Assembly: GCF_017745275.1 (NCBI RefSeq)
Contig: NZ_JAGHZS010000006.1
Coordinates: forward strand, 186,001 to 250,000
Length of the DNA stretch: 64,000 nt
Direction of reading: 5' to 3'
DNA from: Chitinophaga sp.
Lineage (GTDB): Bacteria > Bacteroidota > Bacteroidia > Chitinophagales > Chitinophagaceae
Positions 25,957-33,747 of the stretch are shown here, piece by piece; the stretch's first letter is position 1, and every line of letters starts with the position of its first letter. The notes under the pieces are model-generated. The model saw only the letters and a program-made list of their open reading frames with translations, did not search any database and was not told the origin of the DNA. Position numbers and translations under genes: made by a program.

Positions 25957-26082
25957 AGAGCAGAAAGCAAAAAGCAGAAAGCAAAAAGCTATTAAAGCGA
26001 ATGACATAAGTGGTAGATAATTAATATACCCGCTTATGTCATTCGCTTTAATAGCTTTTTGCTTTCTGCTTTCCGCTTTTGG
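25957..26082. repeat. family A heptad palindrome, copy A3
   Basis: Perfect 40-nt arms, 25971-26010 and 26033-26072, with further imperfect heptads outside and a 22-nt loop. The words are AGAAAGC and AAAAAGC, then CTATT, the triplet AAA/TTT, and GCGAATGACATAAG. It lies between two same-strand genes: it touches the stop codon of the GT2 gene and ends 14 nt upstream of the rsmG -7 box. Confidence 0.88.
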
Positions 26083-27222
26083 CTACCATTTATTGGCTTT
26101 GCCCTTGAACAGCAATGCAGGCGTAAATATGATATAATACAATACCATGAAGATATCCATCAGCCAGCTGAATTTAAACAGGTCGCTTTCATCGAGCCTG
26201 CGCATGGCGGCATAGGTGATAATGGATTGGACCAATACTTTCAGGCCAAAGATTCCCAGCACATACCAAAGGATGGGTGGCGGGAAAAACAGCCCGATGA
26301 TAAAGGCCGGATAAAACAGGAAATGAGTCAGGGAAAACAGGCCCAGCACAAACTTATGGCCGAAACGGTAATGTTTACCGGTGGACATATGCCGGGTTTT
26401 CTGCCTGAACCAGCTTTTCCAGCTTTGTTTAGGCTCCGAGTAAGTGAATGCCTGTTTATCGATCACCACACCCACATTTTTCCGGGTGGCGGCGGTATTT
26501 ACAAACAGGTCATCGTCGCCACTGGCAATATGTTGATGGCTGGTGAAGCCTTTATGCTTGAAGAAGAGCTCTCTTTTGTAAGCCAGGTTACGGCCTACGC
26601 CCATATAAGGCATGCCGCTCATGGCAAACGATAAGTGTTGCAGGGCGCTGAAGAAAGTTTCGTAGCGGATAATTTTATTGAGGAAGCCAGGCTTTTTATA
26701 GTAAGCACCGTAGCCGAGTACAATTTCTTTGTCGTTGGAAAATCCCTGGCTCATGAAGGACAACCAATACGTGCTGCCGGGTTTGCAATCCGCATCTGTT
26801 AATAACACCGTATCAAACTGGGCGCCTTTCAGGCCAATAGACAGCGGATATTTTTTACCGGGAATGAACTTGGCAGCCTGTTTAATTTCAATGTGCCGGT
26901 AATGTGGATAACCCGGCTCAATAGAGCGGAGATAGTATTTGGTGTCGTCTTCAGAATTATCATTTACCACAATCACCTCGTATTCCGGTTTCAGGTGGTG
27001 ATGATAGCGCTGCTGCAATACTCCCGGAAGATTTTTTTGCAGGTTTAACTCTTCATCCTTCGCGCAGATGATCACTGAAAACGGACCGTCCGGTGCCTGG
27101 TCCTGGTCAAATTTACGTCTATAAAAAGCTACCCGGGAGAAGATAAACAGGTAATAAAAGATCTGTATTCCCGCTACGGCAGCAAAAAAGTATAAGGCAT
27201 ATTCACCTAGATGTTCCTGCAT
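26083..27222 (-). CDS. family 2 glycosyltransferase, membrane-bound
   Basis: A 379-residue protein. An N-terminal hydrophobic helix (about residues 9-30) precedes a GT-A domain with SVIICAKDEELNL, VIVVNDNSEDDT, the DxD-type motif LLTDADCKPGS, SGDDDLFVNTAA, and RQKTRHMST in the place of the Q-x-x-R-W motif of processive enzymes. Two or three C-terminal membrane helices follow (about 285-375). It should transfer sugars from nucleotide-sugar donors at the inner membrane, for polysaccharide or glycolipid synthesis. The acceptor is unknown and no sugar cluster surrounds it. A -7 box lies 8 nt upstream of the ATG. Confidence 0.9.
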   Translation of the reverse strand: MQEHLGEYALYFFAAVAGIQIFYYLFIFSRVAFYRRKFDQDQAPDGPFSVIICAKDEELNLQKNLPGVLQQRYHHHLKPEYEVIVVNDNSEDDTKYYLRSIEPGYPHYRHIEIKQAAKFIPGKKYPLSIGLKGAQFDTVLLTDADCKPGSTYWLSFMSQGFSNDKEIVLGYGAYYKKPGFLNKIIRYETFFSALQHLSFAMSGMPYMGVGRNLAYKRELFFKHKGFTSHQHIASGDDDLFVNTAATRKNVGVVIDKQAFTYSEPKQSWKSWFRQKTRHMSTGKHYRFGHKFVLGLFSLTHFLFYPAFIIGLFFPPPILWYVLGIFGLKVLVQSIITYAAMRRLDESDLFKFSWLMDIFMVLYYIIFTPALLFKGKANKW

Positions 27223-27230
27223 AATGCTGG

Positions 27231-27238
27231 CAAAAATA
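27231..27238 (-). promoter_or_regulatory. -7 box for the GT2 gene
   Basis: TATTTTTG on the minus strand matches TAnnTTTG, with only 8 nt between it and the ATG at 27222. Confidence 0.45.
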
Positions 27239-27282
27239 TAATATTTTTATTATCTGTAAAAGAAAATAATTAAGGGGAAAGT

Positions 27283-27371
27283 GTTCACGCAAAGACGCAA
27301 AAGAGCAAAGAAGCAGGGGGAATTAGTCTTTACTTATTTACTTCTTTGCTCCTTTGCGTCTTTGCGTGAAC
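27283..27371. repeat. family B octad palindrome
   Basis: Arms 27283-27314 and 27340-27371 match at 30 of 32 positions. The arms are 8-mers CAAAGACG, CAAAGGAG and CAAAGAAG preceded by GTTCACG. The 25-nt loop is unremarkable. It lies between the divergent GT2 and tgt genes, just before the tgt promoter region. Confidence 0.8.
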
Positions 27372-27409
27372 TCCTTTCTGCTTATCTTCGCGCCTCAAAT
27401 ACAGAATGA

Positions 27410-28540
27410 GTGAATTTTGAACTGATAACTACAGACAATGGCAGTAACGCCAGGGCAGGGAAAATTACCACTGCCCACGGGGAAATTGAAACGCCCATCT
27501 TTATGCCGGTTGGTACCGTGGGCAGCGTAAAAGCTGTTACACAGGAGCAATTGAAGGAGGCGGTGCAGGCACAGATTATCCTGGGCAATACCTATCACTT
27601 ATATTTAAGACCCGGCCTCGAAGTATTATCCGCGGCGGGTGGATTACATAAATTCAATGGCTGGGATCGCCCTATCTTAACAGATAGCGGCGGATACCAG
27701 GTATTTTCCCTGGCAGCCAACCGCAAGATTAAAGAAGAAGGAGTTGTTTTCCAGTCACATATAGATGGCTCCCGTCACCTTTTTACACCAGAAAATGTGA
27801 TGGATATTCAGCGTACTATCGGCGCTGATATTATCATGGCGTTTGATGAGTGTCCGCCTTATCCGTCTGATTACCGCTATGCGCGCAAATCGATGGACCT
27901 TACCCACCGCTGGCTGGACCGCTGTATTCAACGTTTGGCCGATACACAGCCTGCCTACGGTCACGAACAAACGTTGTTCCCGATTGTACAAGGTAGTACC
28001 TACAAGGATCTTCGTAAAGCTTCCGCTGAATTCATTGCCTCCCGCAACTGCGCCGGCAACGCTATTGGTGGCCTCAGTGTAGGAGAGCCCGAACAAGATA
28101 TGTATGAAATGTGCGGACTGGTATGCGAAGTGCTGCCTGCCGATAAACCCCGCTACCTGATGGGCGTAGGTACTCCATGGAATATCCTTGAAAACATTGC
28201 GCTGGGCGTAGATATGTTCGACTGCGTAATGCCAACCCGTAATGGTCGCAATGGTATGTTGTTCACCTGGAATGGGGTGATGAACATCCGTAATAAGAAA
28301 TGGGCCACCGACTTTGAGCCAATAGATAAGAATAGTCCCTGCTTCGCTACCAGTCAATATTCCAGGGCTTACCTGCGTCATTTGTTTGTAGCCGGGGAAA
28401 TATTAGGCATGACATTGGCCAGTATCCACAACCTGGCATTTTACCTGGAGCTGGTACAGGAAGCCCGTAAACAAATACTGGCAGGTACTTTTTCTACCTG
28501 GAAAACCAGCATGGTAAATCAGTTGAAAACACGCCTGTAA
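27410..28540 (+). CDS. tgt: tRNA-guanine(34) transglycosylase
   Basis: 376 residues from GTG 27410. An ATG at 27406 is out of frame and stops after four codons. The enzyme exchanges G34 of Tyr, His, Asn and Asp tRNAs for the queuosine precursor preQ1. The catalytic Asp residues lie in LTDSGGYQVFS and VDMFDCVMPTRNGRNG, and VGTPWNILENI and GGLSVGEP are typical. The zinc site is odd: aligned to the canonical C-x-C-x2-C-x25-H, only C311 and H340 remain, while S309 and T314 replace two Cys. A near-match -7 box (TATCTTCG) is at 27383-27390. queE elsewhere in the window belongs to the same pathway. Confidence 0.95.
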   Translation: MNFELITTDNGSNARAGKITTAHGEIETPIFMPVGTVGSVKAVTQEQLKEAVQAQIILGNTYHLYLRPGLEVLSAAGGLHKFNGWDRPILTDSGGYQVFSLAANRKIKEEGVVFQSHIDGSRHLFTPENVMDIQRTIGADIIMAFDECPPYPSDYRYARKSMDLTHRWLDRCIQRLADTQPAYGHEQTLFPIVQGSTYKDLRKASAEFIASRNCAGNAIGGLSVGEPEQDMYEMCGLVCEVLPADKPRYLMGVGTPWNILENIALGVDMFDCVMPTRNGRNGMLFTWNGVMNIRNKKWATDFEPIDKNSPCFATSQYSRAYLRHLFVAGEILGMTLASIHNLAFYLELVQEARKQILAGTFSTWKTSMVNQLKTRL

Positions 28541-28565
28541 AAGTTCGGACTATAAAATAAACTAA

Positions 28566-28573
28566 TATCTTTG
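28566..28573 (+). promoter_or_regulatory. -7 box for the LptF/LptG permease gene
   Basis: TATCTTTG matches TAnnTTTG and ends 5 nt before ATG 28579. The predicted transcription start is within 2 nt of the start codon. Confidence 0.5.
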
Positions 28574-28578
28574 GGGCC

Positions 28579-29661
28579 ATGATGACTAAAATTGACTGGT
28601 ACATTTTACGCAAGCTCATAGGTACTTTCATTTACTCCCTGATGATATTCCTATTGATTTCTGTGGTGATAGACACCACGGAAAAGGTGGATGATTTCAT
28701 GAAGAATCATCTGTCGCTGCATGAAATTATAGTAGATTATTACTTTGGTTTTATTCCGCACATCCTGGCTTTACTATTTCCGTTATTTATCTTCTTATCA
28801 GTCATATTCTTTACTTCCAAGATGGCGTATCGCTCAGAGATCATCGCCATCCTGGCAGCGGGCGTGAGCTTCCGCCGTTTTCTCCGTCCTTACTGGATGG
28901 GGGCTTTCCTGTTTGGAGGTATACTTTGGTTTGCCAACTATTGGGTGGTACCCAATGCAAACCGCATCCGTACCGGGTTTGAGAACAAATACCTTCATAG
29001 TCATGACGATGAAAAATCGCAATATAACCGGACTACCCGCATAGATAGCTTTACCTACGTGACTTTCGGTACTTATGACCCCAATTATCAGAGCGGGAGC
29101 AATTTTACCTTGTCTATTGTAGATAAGCAGAACATGTCTTTCAAAATGAAGGCGGACCGTATCAGTTGGGATTCTACCCAAAAGAAATGGCGGCTGGATT
29201 ATGTGAGTATGCGTACCATGGACGGGTTGAAAGAGCATTGGAGCAGCAAGCAGGACACGATGCTGAAGCTGGCGCTGGTACCGAAAGACCTGGTAGATGA
29301 AAAGAATTTGCAGGAAGCCATGACTACGCCTGCACTGAGAAGATATATACAGCGGGAAAGTATCCGTGGTGCGGAGGGGCTCAACACTTATTGGGTAGAA
29401 TATTATCGTAGAACAGCAGCAGCTTTTGCGGTGGTGGTGCTGACGTTGATTGGAGGTATTATTGCTGCCAAAAAAGTAAGAGGTGGTAGCGGTTTACACC
29501 TGGCACTGGGCATTGTGATCAGCGCCAGCTATATTATATTCCTGCAGTTTGCAACCGTATTTTCCGTGAAGGCCGACCTGAATCCTTTGCTGGCCGTATG
29601 GATACCCAATTTCATATTCGGGGGACTGGCATTTTATTTATATCGCCGGGCGCCGAAATGA
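28579..29661 (+). CDS. LptF/LptG family permease
   Basis: A 360-residue membrane protein of the YjgP/YjgQ family. Helices lie at about 12-35, 55-80 (FGFIPHILALLFPLFIFLSVIFF) and 98-120, followed by a periplasmic jellyroll-like domain (about 125-265) and three C-terminal helices (AAAFAVVVLTLIGGIIAAKK and on). LptF and LptG pair with LptB to extract lipopolysaccharide from the inner membrane. I cannot decide between F and G from sequence alone; a single gene of this type is here and its partner is elsewhere. A strong terminator follows. Confidence 0.9.
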   Translation: MMTKIDWYILRKLIGTFIYSLMIFLLISVVIDTTEKVDDFMKNHLSLHEIIVDYYFGFIPHILALLFPLFIFLSVIFFTSKMAYRSEIIAILAAGVSFRRFLRPYWMGAFLFGGILWFANYWVVPNANRIRTGFENKYLHSHDDEKSQYNRTTRIDSFTYVTFGTYDPNYQSGSNFTLSIVDKQNMSFKMKADRISWDSTQKKWRLDYVSMRTMDGLKEHWSSKQDTMLKLALVPKDLVDEKNLQEAMTTPALRRYIQRESIRGAEGLNTYWVEYYRRTAAAFAVVVLTLIGGIIAAKKVRGGSGLHLALGIVISASYIIFLQFATVFSVKADLNPLLAVWIPNFIFGGLAFYLYRRAPK

Positions 29662-29681
29662 GGTAACATTAAGAAATTGCG

Positions 29682-29715
29682 AAAGCGGTATCCGGTCATG
29701 GATACCGCTTTTTTT
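29682..29715 (+). terminator. rho-independent terminator after the LptF/LptG gene
   Basis: AAAGCGGTATCC (29682-29693) pairs perfectly with GGATACCGCTTT (29700-29711) around a 6-nt loop, followed by a T-run to 29715. Confidence 0.9.
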
Positions 29716-30026
29716 ATGTTTGCCGGGTAAAATAATTTGCTGCGGGGAACTCATTTTTCGAAGATTTTTCTTTCAAAATTTTCAATTCATTCTGAAAAAT
29801 TTACATTTCTTTAACGTCTATATAAATAGTAATTATTTATATTGTTTAGTGAGATGAAAATAACTTAATTATAGTGCGCTACTGCGATCTGGTGACCGTA
29901 CTTTTTCACCCGCGGATCGTTGTTAATTTGGCATTAAATACCATGAAATGGTGGTAACTTCGTTAACAAATCATTACTTTTGACTATTGATCGATTTTGT
30001 TTTCATTAATATACAATAGCAGTAAA
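29716..30026 (+). promoter_or_regulatory. AT-rich gltA upstream region with -7 box at 29975-29982
   Basis: A 311-nt stretch with no coding frame. TACTTTTG at 29975-29982 matches TAnnTTTG and lies 44 nt before the gltA ATG. A small inverted repeat, ACCAT-gaa-ATGGT (29940-29952), sits just upstream, where a regulator could act near the -33 region (speculative). The rest is AT-rich with no feature I can name. Confidence 0.5.
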
Positions 30027-31352
30027 ATGGGGTACATAAAAGAGAAATTCAAGGTTAAAGCAGATGAACTTAACATTGAAGTAAAAGACCTGGTAAAGAA
30101 TCACGGCACCAAAAAAATTGAAGATGTTACATTGGCGCAGGTTTATCAGGGTATGCGCGGTATTACCGGCCTGGTAACCGAAACGTCTCTGTTGGACGCC
30201 AATGAAGGGATTCGTTTTCGTGGATATTCTATTCCTGAATTGAGGGATCATTTACCTAAAGTGCCAGGTGGTGCAGAACCGCTGCCGGAAGGTTTATTTT
30301 ACCTGATGCTGATTGGTGAATTGCCAACAGAAGCAGATGTACAATACCTGTCCAGCATGTGGGGCCGTCGTTCTCATGTACCCAACCACGTATTTGATGC
30401 TATTGAAGCGTTGCCTATTACCGCTCACCCGATGACCATGTTCAATGTGGGTATTATGGCACTGCAAACCGAATCTTCTTTTGCCCACGCATACGCAGAA
30501 GGCATGAATAAGAAAGATTACTGGAGCTATACTTATGAGGACACCATGAACCTCATTGCCCGCCTGCCACGTATTGCAGCGTATGTATATCGCCGTAAAT
30601 ATAAAGGTGGACAGCATATCCAGCCTAATGGCATGCTGGACTGGGCAGGTAACTTCGCACACATGCTGGGTTATTCTGACGAAGGATTCAAAGAACTGAT
30701 GCGTCTTTATATGGTGATTCACGCTGACCACGAAGGTGGTAACGTGAGTGCACACACTACTCACCTGGTAGGTTCTGCACTGAGCGATGCCTACTTATCT
30801 TTCGCCGCTGGTATGAATGGTTTGGCAGGTCCGTTGCACGGTCTGGCTAACCAGGAAGTAATTAAGTGGATCCTGCAGATGCGCGAAGAACTGGGTGGTG
30901 GTACACCAACCAAAGAACAAATCGAAGCATATGTACGCAAAACATTGTCTGAAGGTAAAGTAGTACCGGGTTACGGTCACGCCGTACTGCGTAAAACAGA
31001 TCCCCGCTTTACCGCACAGATGGAGTTTGCTAAAAAACATCTCCCGAACGATGAACTGGTGAAAATTGTATGGATGGTATATGAAACTGTGCCGCCAATT
31101 CTGCAGGACCTGGGCAAAGTGAAAAACCCGTGGCCTAACGTAGACGCACACTCCGGTGCATTACTGGTACACTACGGTCTTGTTGAATATGAATTCTATA
31201 CTGTATTGTTTGGTGTTTCCCGTGCACTGGGTGTACTGGCTTCCCTCTGCTGGGACAGAGCATTAGGACTTTCCCTGGAAAGACCAAAATCTGTTACCAC
31301 CGAGTGGATGAAACAGTTCGTGGAAGGTAAAGTGGATGCTATAGCCGAATAG
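30027..31352 (+). CDS. gltA: citrate synthase
   Basis: 441 residues from ATG 30027 (MGYIKEKFKVKADELN). The frame extends upstream but that part is not protein-like. It condenses acetyl-CoA and oxaloacetate in the TCA cycle. Motifs: FRGYSIPEL, HADHEGGNVSAHTTHLVGSAL and PLHGLANQEV with the catalytic His residues, GYGHAVLRKTDPR, and NVDAHSGALLVHYG with the catalytic Asp. The ending (LGLSLERPKSVTTEW) resembles the eukaryote-like citrate synthases found in Bacteroidota. The gene has its own -7 box and a terminator. Confidence 0.97.
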   Translation: MGYIKEKFKVKADELNIEVKDLVKNHGTKKIEDVTLAQVYQGMRGITGLVTETSLLDANEGIRFRGYSIPELRDHLPKVPGGAEPLPEGLFYLMLIGELPTEADVQYLSSMWGRRSHVPNHVFDAIEALPITAHPMTMFNVGIMALQTESSFAHAYAEGMNKKDYWSYTYEDTMNLIARLPRIAAYVYRRKYKGGQHIQPNGMLDWAGNFAHMLGYSDEGFKELMRLYMVIHADHEGGNVSAHTTHLVGSALSDAYLSFAAGMNGLAGPLHGLANQEVIKWILQMREELGGGTPTKEQIEAYVRKTLSEGKVVPGYGHAVLRKTDPRFTAQMEFAKKHLPNDELVKIVWMVYETVPPILQDLGKVKNPWPNVDAHSGALLVHYGLVEYEFYTVLFGVSRALGVLASLCWDRALGLSLERPKSVTTEWMKQFVEGKVDAIAE

Positions 31353-31370
31353 TTATAATTGTTTTTTACT

Positions 31371-31410
31371 AAAAAAGGCAAGTGGTGAATTTTTACCATT
31401 TGCCTTTTTT
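31371..31410 (+). terminator. rho-independent terminator after gltA
   Basis: AAAAAAGGCAA-g-TGGT pairs with ACCA-t-TTGCCTTTTTT (31371-31410), ending in a T-run. The GTG codons nearest the recG frame (31382, 31385) lie inside this hairpin. Confidence 0.85.
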
Positions 31411-31417
31411 ATTTTTG
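31410..31417 (+). promoter_or_regulatory. -7 box upstream of recG
   Basis: TATTTTTG matches TAnnTTTG, directly after the gltA terminator. Its last three bases are the TTG that is one possible recG start, so a transcript from this promoter would begin downstream of that codon. Confidence 0.4.
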
Positions 31418-33553
31418 TCTTTCATAAAAAATAAAATAGCCATCTCTACTTTTACTGCCATATTATCCAATCCGATAGAATACCTGAAGGGCGTAGGTCC
31501 ACAGAAAGGTGAATTGCTACGCAAAGAAATCAAGATCTACACCTTCGGTGACCTGCTGCAATATTTTCCTTTCCGTTATGTAGATCGTACCCGGATAGAT
31601 AAAATTGCCTCCCTTAGCGGGTATGAAGATTTTGTACAAATCCGTGGCAAAATCATCAATATGGTAGTGATGGGAGAAAACAGGTCGAAAAGACTGGTAG
31701 CCACTTTCAAAGATGAAACCGGCACGATTGACCTGGTATGGTTTCAGGGCTGGCAGTGGATGCAGAAATCATTGCGCGAAAATGTAGGTTACCTGGTATT
31801 TGGCCGTATCTCTGTGTTTAATGGGGTCACCCAGTTGGCACATCCGGAACTGGATTTACTTACAGAAGAAATTGCCACCGGCAAACAATTCCTGGAACCG
31901 GTATATTATACTACCGAAAAACTAAAAGCCCGCGGACTAACGGCCAAGGCTATAGGAAAATTAACCAAAAACTTACTGGAGCAATTATCTCCCCTGGAAA
32001 TCAGGGAAAATATTCCGTTGGAAGTATTACAGCAGTATCGCCTCATGCCCCGGTCTATGGCATATTTCAAGATACACCAACCGGCAAATGAAGATGATGC
32101 CAAACTGGCCCAGCGCCGCCTGAAATTTGAGGAACTGTTTATTGCACAGATACGCATATGCCGGTTAAAACTGAAAAGACATAAGCAGTCGCATGGTTAT
32201 GTGTTCGGCGCCGTAGGCGAATCTTTTAATGAATTCTATAATCACCATCTCCCATTCTCTTTAACAGGTGCACAAAAAAGGGTGCTGAAAGAAATCAGGA
32301 CGGATACTGTACACGGACGTCAGATGAACCGCCTATTGCAGGGAGATGTAGGGAGTGGTAAAACCATGGTAGCGCTGCTATCCATGTTGCTGGCCAAAGA
32401 CAATGGTTTTCAGGCTTGTTTGATGGCACCAACGGAAATCCTCTCGCAGCAGCACTATAAGGGCATCGCTGAATTGGTGGAAAAAATGGATGTGAAAGTA
32501 GCGCTGCTCACCGGCAGCATTAAAGGAAAGGCCCGGCGTAAAATACTGGAAGAAGCACTGGACGGTTCTATTGATATACTGGTAGGTACTCATGCACTCC
32601 TGGAAAAAGAAGTACAGTTCAAAAACCTGGGCATGGCCATCGTGGATGAACAGCATCGTTTTGGTGTGGCACAACGGGCACGGCTATGGGAAAAAAACAA
32701 TATACCTCCGCATATATTGGTTATGACGGCAACGCCTATACCAAGAACGCTGGCAATGACTATCTACGGCGACCTGGATGTATCCGTTATCGATGAAATG
32801 CCGCCTGGGCGTAAACCGATTACTACCGTACATCGTACGGAATACCAGCGTCCGCAGGTAATGGATTTTATTAAGGAAGAAGTGAGAAAAGGACGGCAGG
32901 CCTACATCGTGTATCCGTTGATTGAAGATTCGGAAAAGCTGGATTATGAAAACCTGATGAAAGGGTATGAGGAAGTGAAGGCATTCTTCCCTGAACCGCA
33001 GTTCTATATCAGTATGGTACATGGCCGGCAGCCGGCAGAACAGCGGCAAACCAATATGCAACGTTTCGTTTCCGGCGATACTCATATCATGGTGGCTACC
33101 ACCGTTATTGAAGTAGGGGTGAATGTGCCCAATGCTTCCGTGATGGTGATAGAAAGTACAGAGCGCTTTGGCCTGTCGCAACTGCACCAGTTACGCGGCA
33201 GGGTAGGCCGCGGGGCCGAGCAGTCGTTTTGTATCCTCATGACTGGCAATAAGCTCAGTCAGGATTCCAAAGAGCGTATTAACGTAATGGTACAAACCAA
33301 TGATGGTTTTATTATTTCTGAGAAGGACATGGAACTCAGAGGTCCCGGCGATATTGAAGGTACCCGGCAAAGCGGGGTGCTGGACTTTAAGCTGGCCGAT
33401 ATTGTTGCAGATAAACCCATCCTGGACGCCGCCCGTGCCAGCGCAGAAAAGATACTGGAAGAAGACACCGATTTATTGTTGCCTGAAAATCAGGCACTAA
33501 AAGAATTCCTGGCAGCCCAGCGAAGTAAATCTGTCTGGAGTAAAATTTCCTGA
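31415..33553 (+). CDS. recG: ATP-dependent DNA helicase RecG
   Basis: About 712 residues, from TTG 31415; the start is uncertain. No in-frame ATG precedes the conserved PIEYLKGVGPQKGELL, so translation must begin at GTG 31382/31385, TTG 31415 or a rarer codon. RecG remodels stalled forks and Holliday junctions. The wedge/OB domain (about 60-170) contains VQIRGKIINM. Helicase motifs follow: GDVGSGKT (I), LMAPTEILSQQH (Ia), VDEQHRFG (II), MTATPIPRT (III), VATTVIEVGVNVPNA (V) and QLRGRVGRG (VI). The C-terminal ELRGPGDIEGTRQSG is the RecG TRG-type segment. All catalytic motifs are intact. Confidence 0.94.
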   Translation: MSFIKNKIAISTFTAILSNPIEYLKGVGPQKGELLRKEIKIYTFGDLLQYFPFRYVDRTRIDKIASLSGYEDFVQIRGKIINMVVMGENRSKRLVATFKDETGTIDLVWFQGWQWMQKSLRENVGYLVFGRISVFNGVTQLAHPELDLLTEEIATGKQFLEPVYYTTEKLKARGLTAKAIGKLTKNLLEQLSPLEIRENIPLEVLQQYRLMPRSMAYFKIHQPANEDDAKLAQRRLKFEELFIAQIRICRLKLKRHKQSHGYVFGAVGESFNEFYNHHLPFSLTGAQKRVLKEIRTDTVHGRQMNRLLQGDVGSGKTMVALLSMLLAKDNGFQACLMAPTEILSQQHYKGIAELVEKMDVKVALLTGSIKGKARRKILEEALDGSIDILVGTHALLEKEVQFKNLGMAIVDEQHRFGVAQRARLWEKNNIPPHILVMTATPIPRTLAMTIYGDLDVSVIDEMPPGRKPITTVHRTEYQRPQVMDFIKEEVRKGRQAYIVYPLIEDSEKLDYENLMKGYEEVKAFFPEPQFYISMVHGRQPAEQRQTNMQRFVSGDTHIMVATTVIEVGVNVPNASVMVIESTERFGLSQLHQLRGRVGRGAEQSFCILMTGNKLSQDSKERINVMVQTNDGFIISEKDMELRGPGDIEGTRQSGVLDFKLADIVADKPILDAARASAEKILEEDTDLLLPENQALKEFLAAQRSKSVWSKIS

Positions 33554-33747
33554 GGATTTTAACGTTTATTAATTGATGAGTTGATAAGTAAACAACTTCT
33601 GAAGCCGGAGTTTCTCCATGTTTCCCATTTAACCTATTTTTCTTCGCATCAGAAGTTTTGTGTTTCTCCCGACCGTAACAATTTGACAGGCTTCTGCGTT
33701 TATAATGGTATATTAGTTATTCAGTATAAAAAATAAATCTAATCCCG

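Noticed and set aside
27406..27420. ATG at 27406 as the tgt start
   Set aside because: It is out of frame and meets TGA after four codons; GTG 27410 is in frame with the conserved N-terminus.
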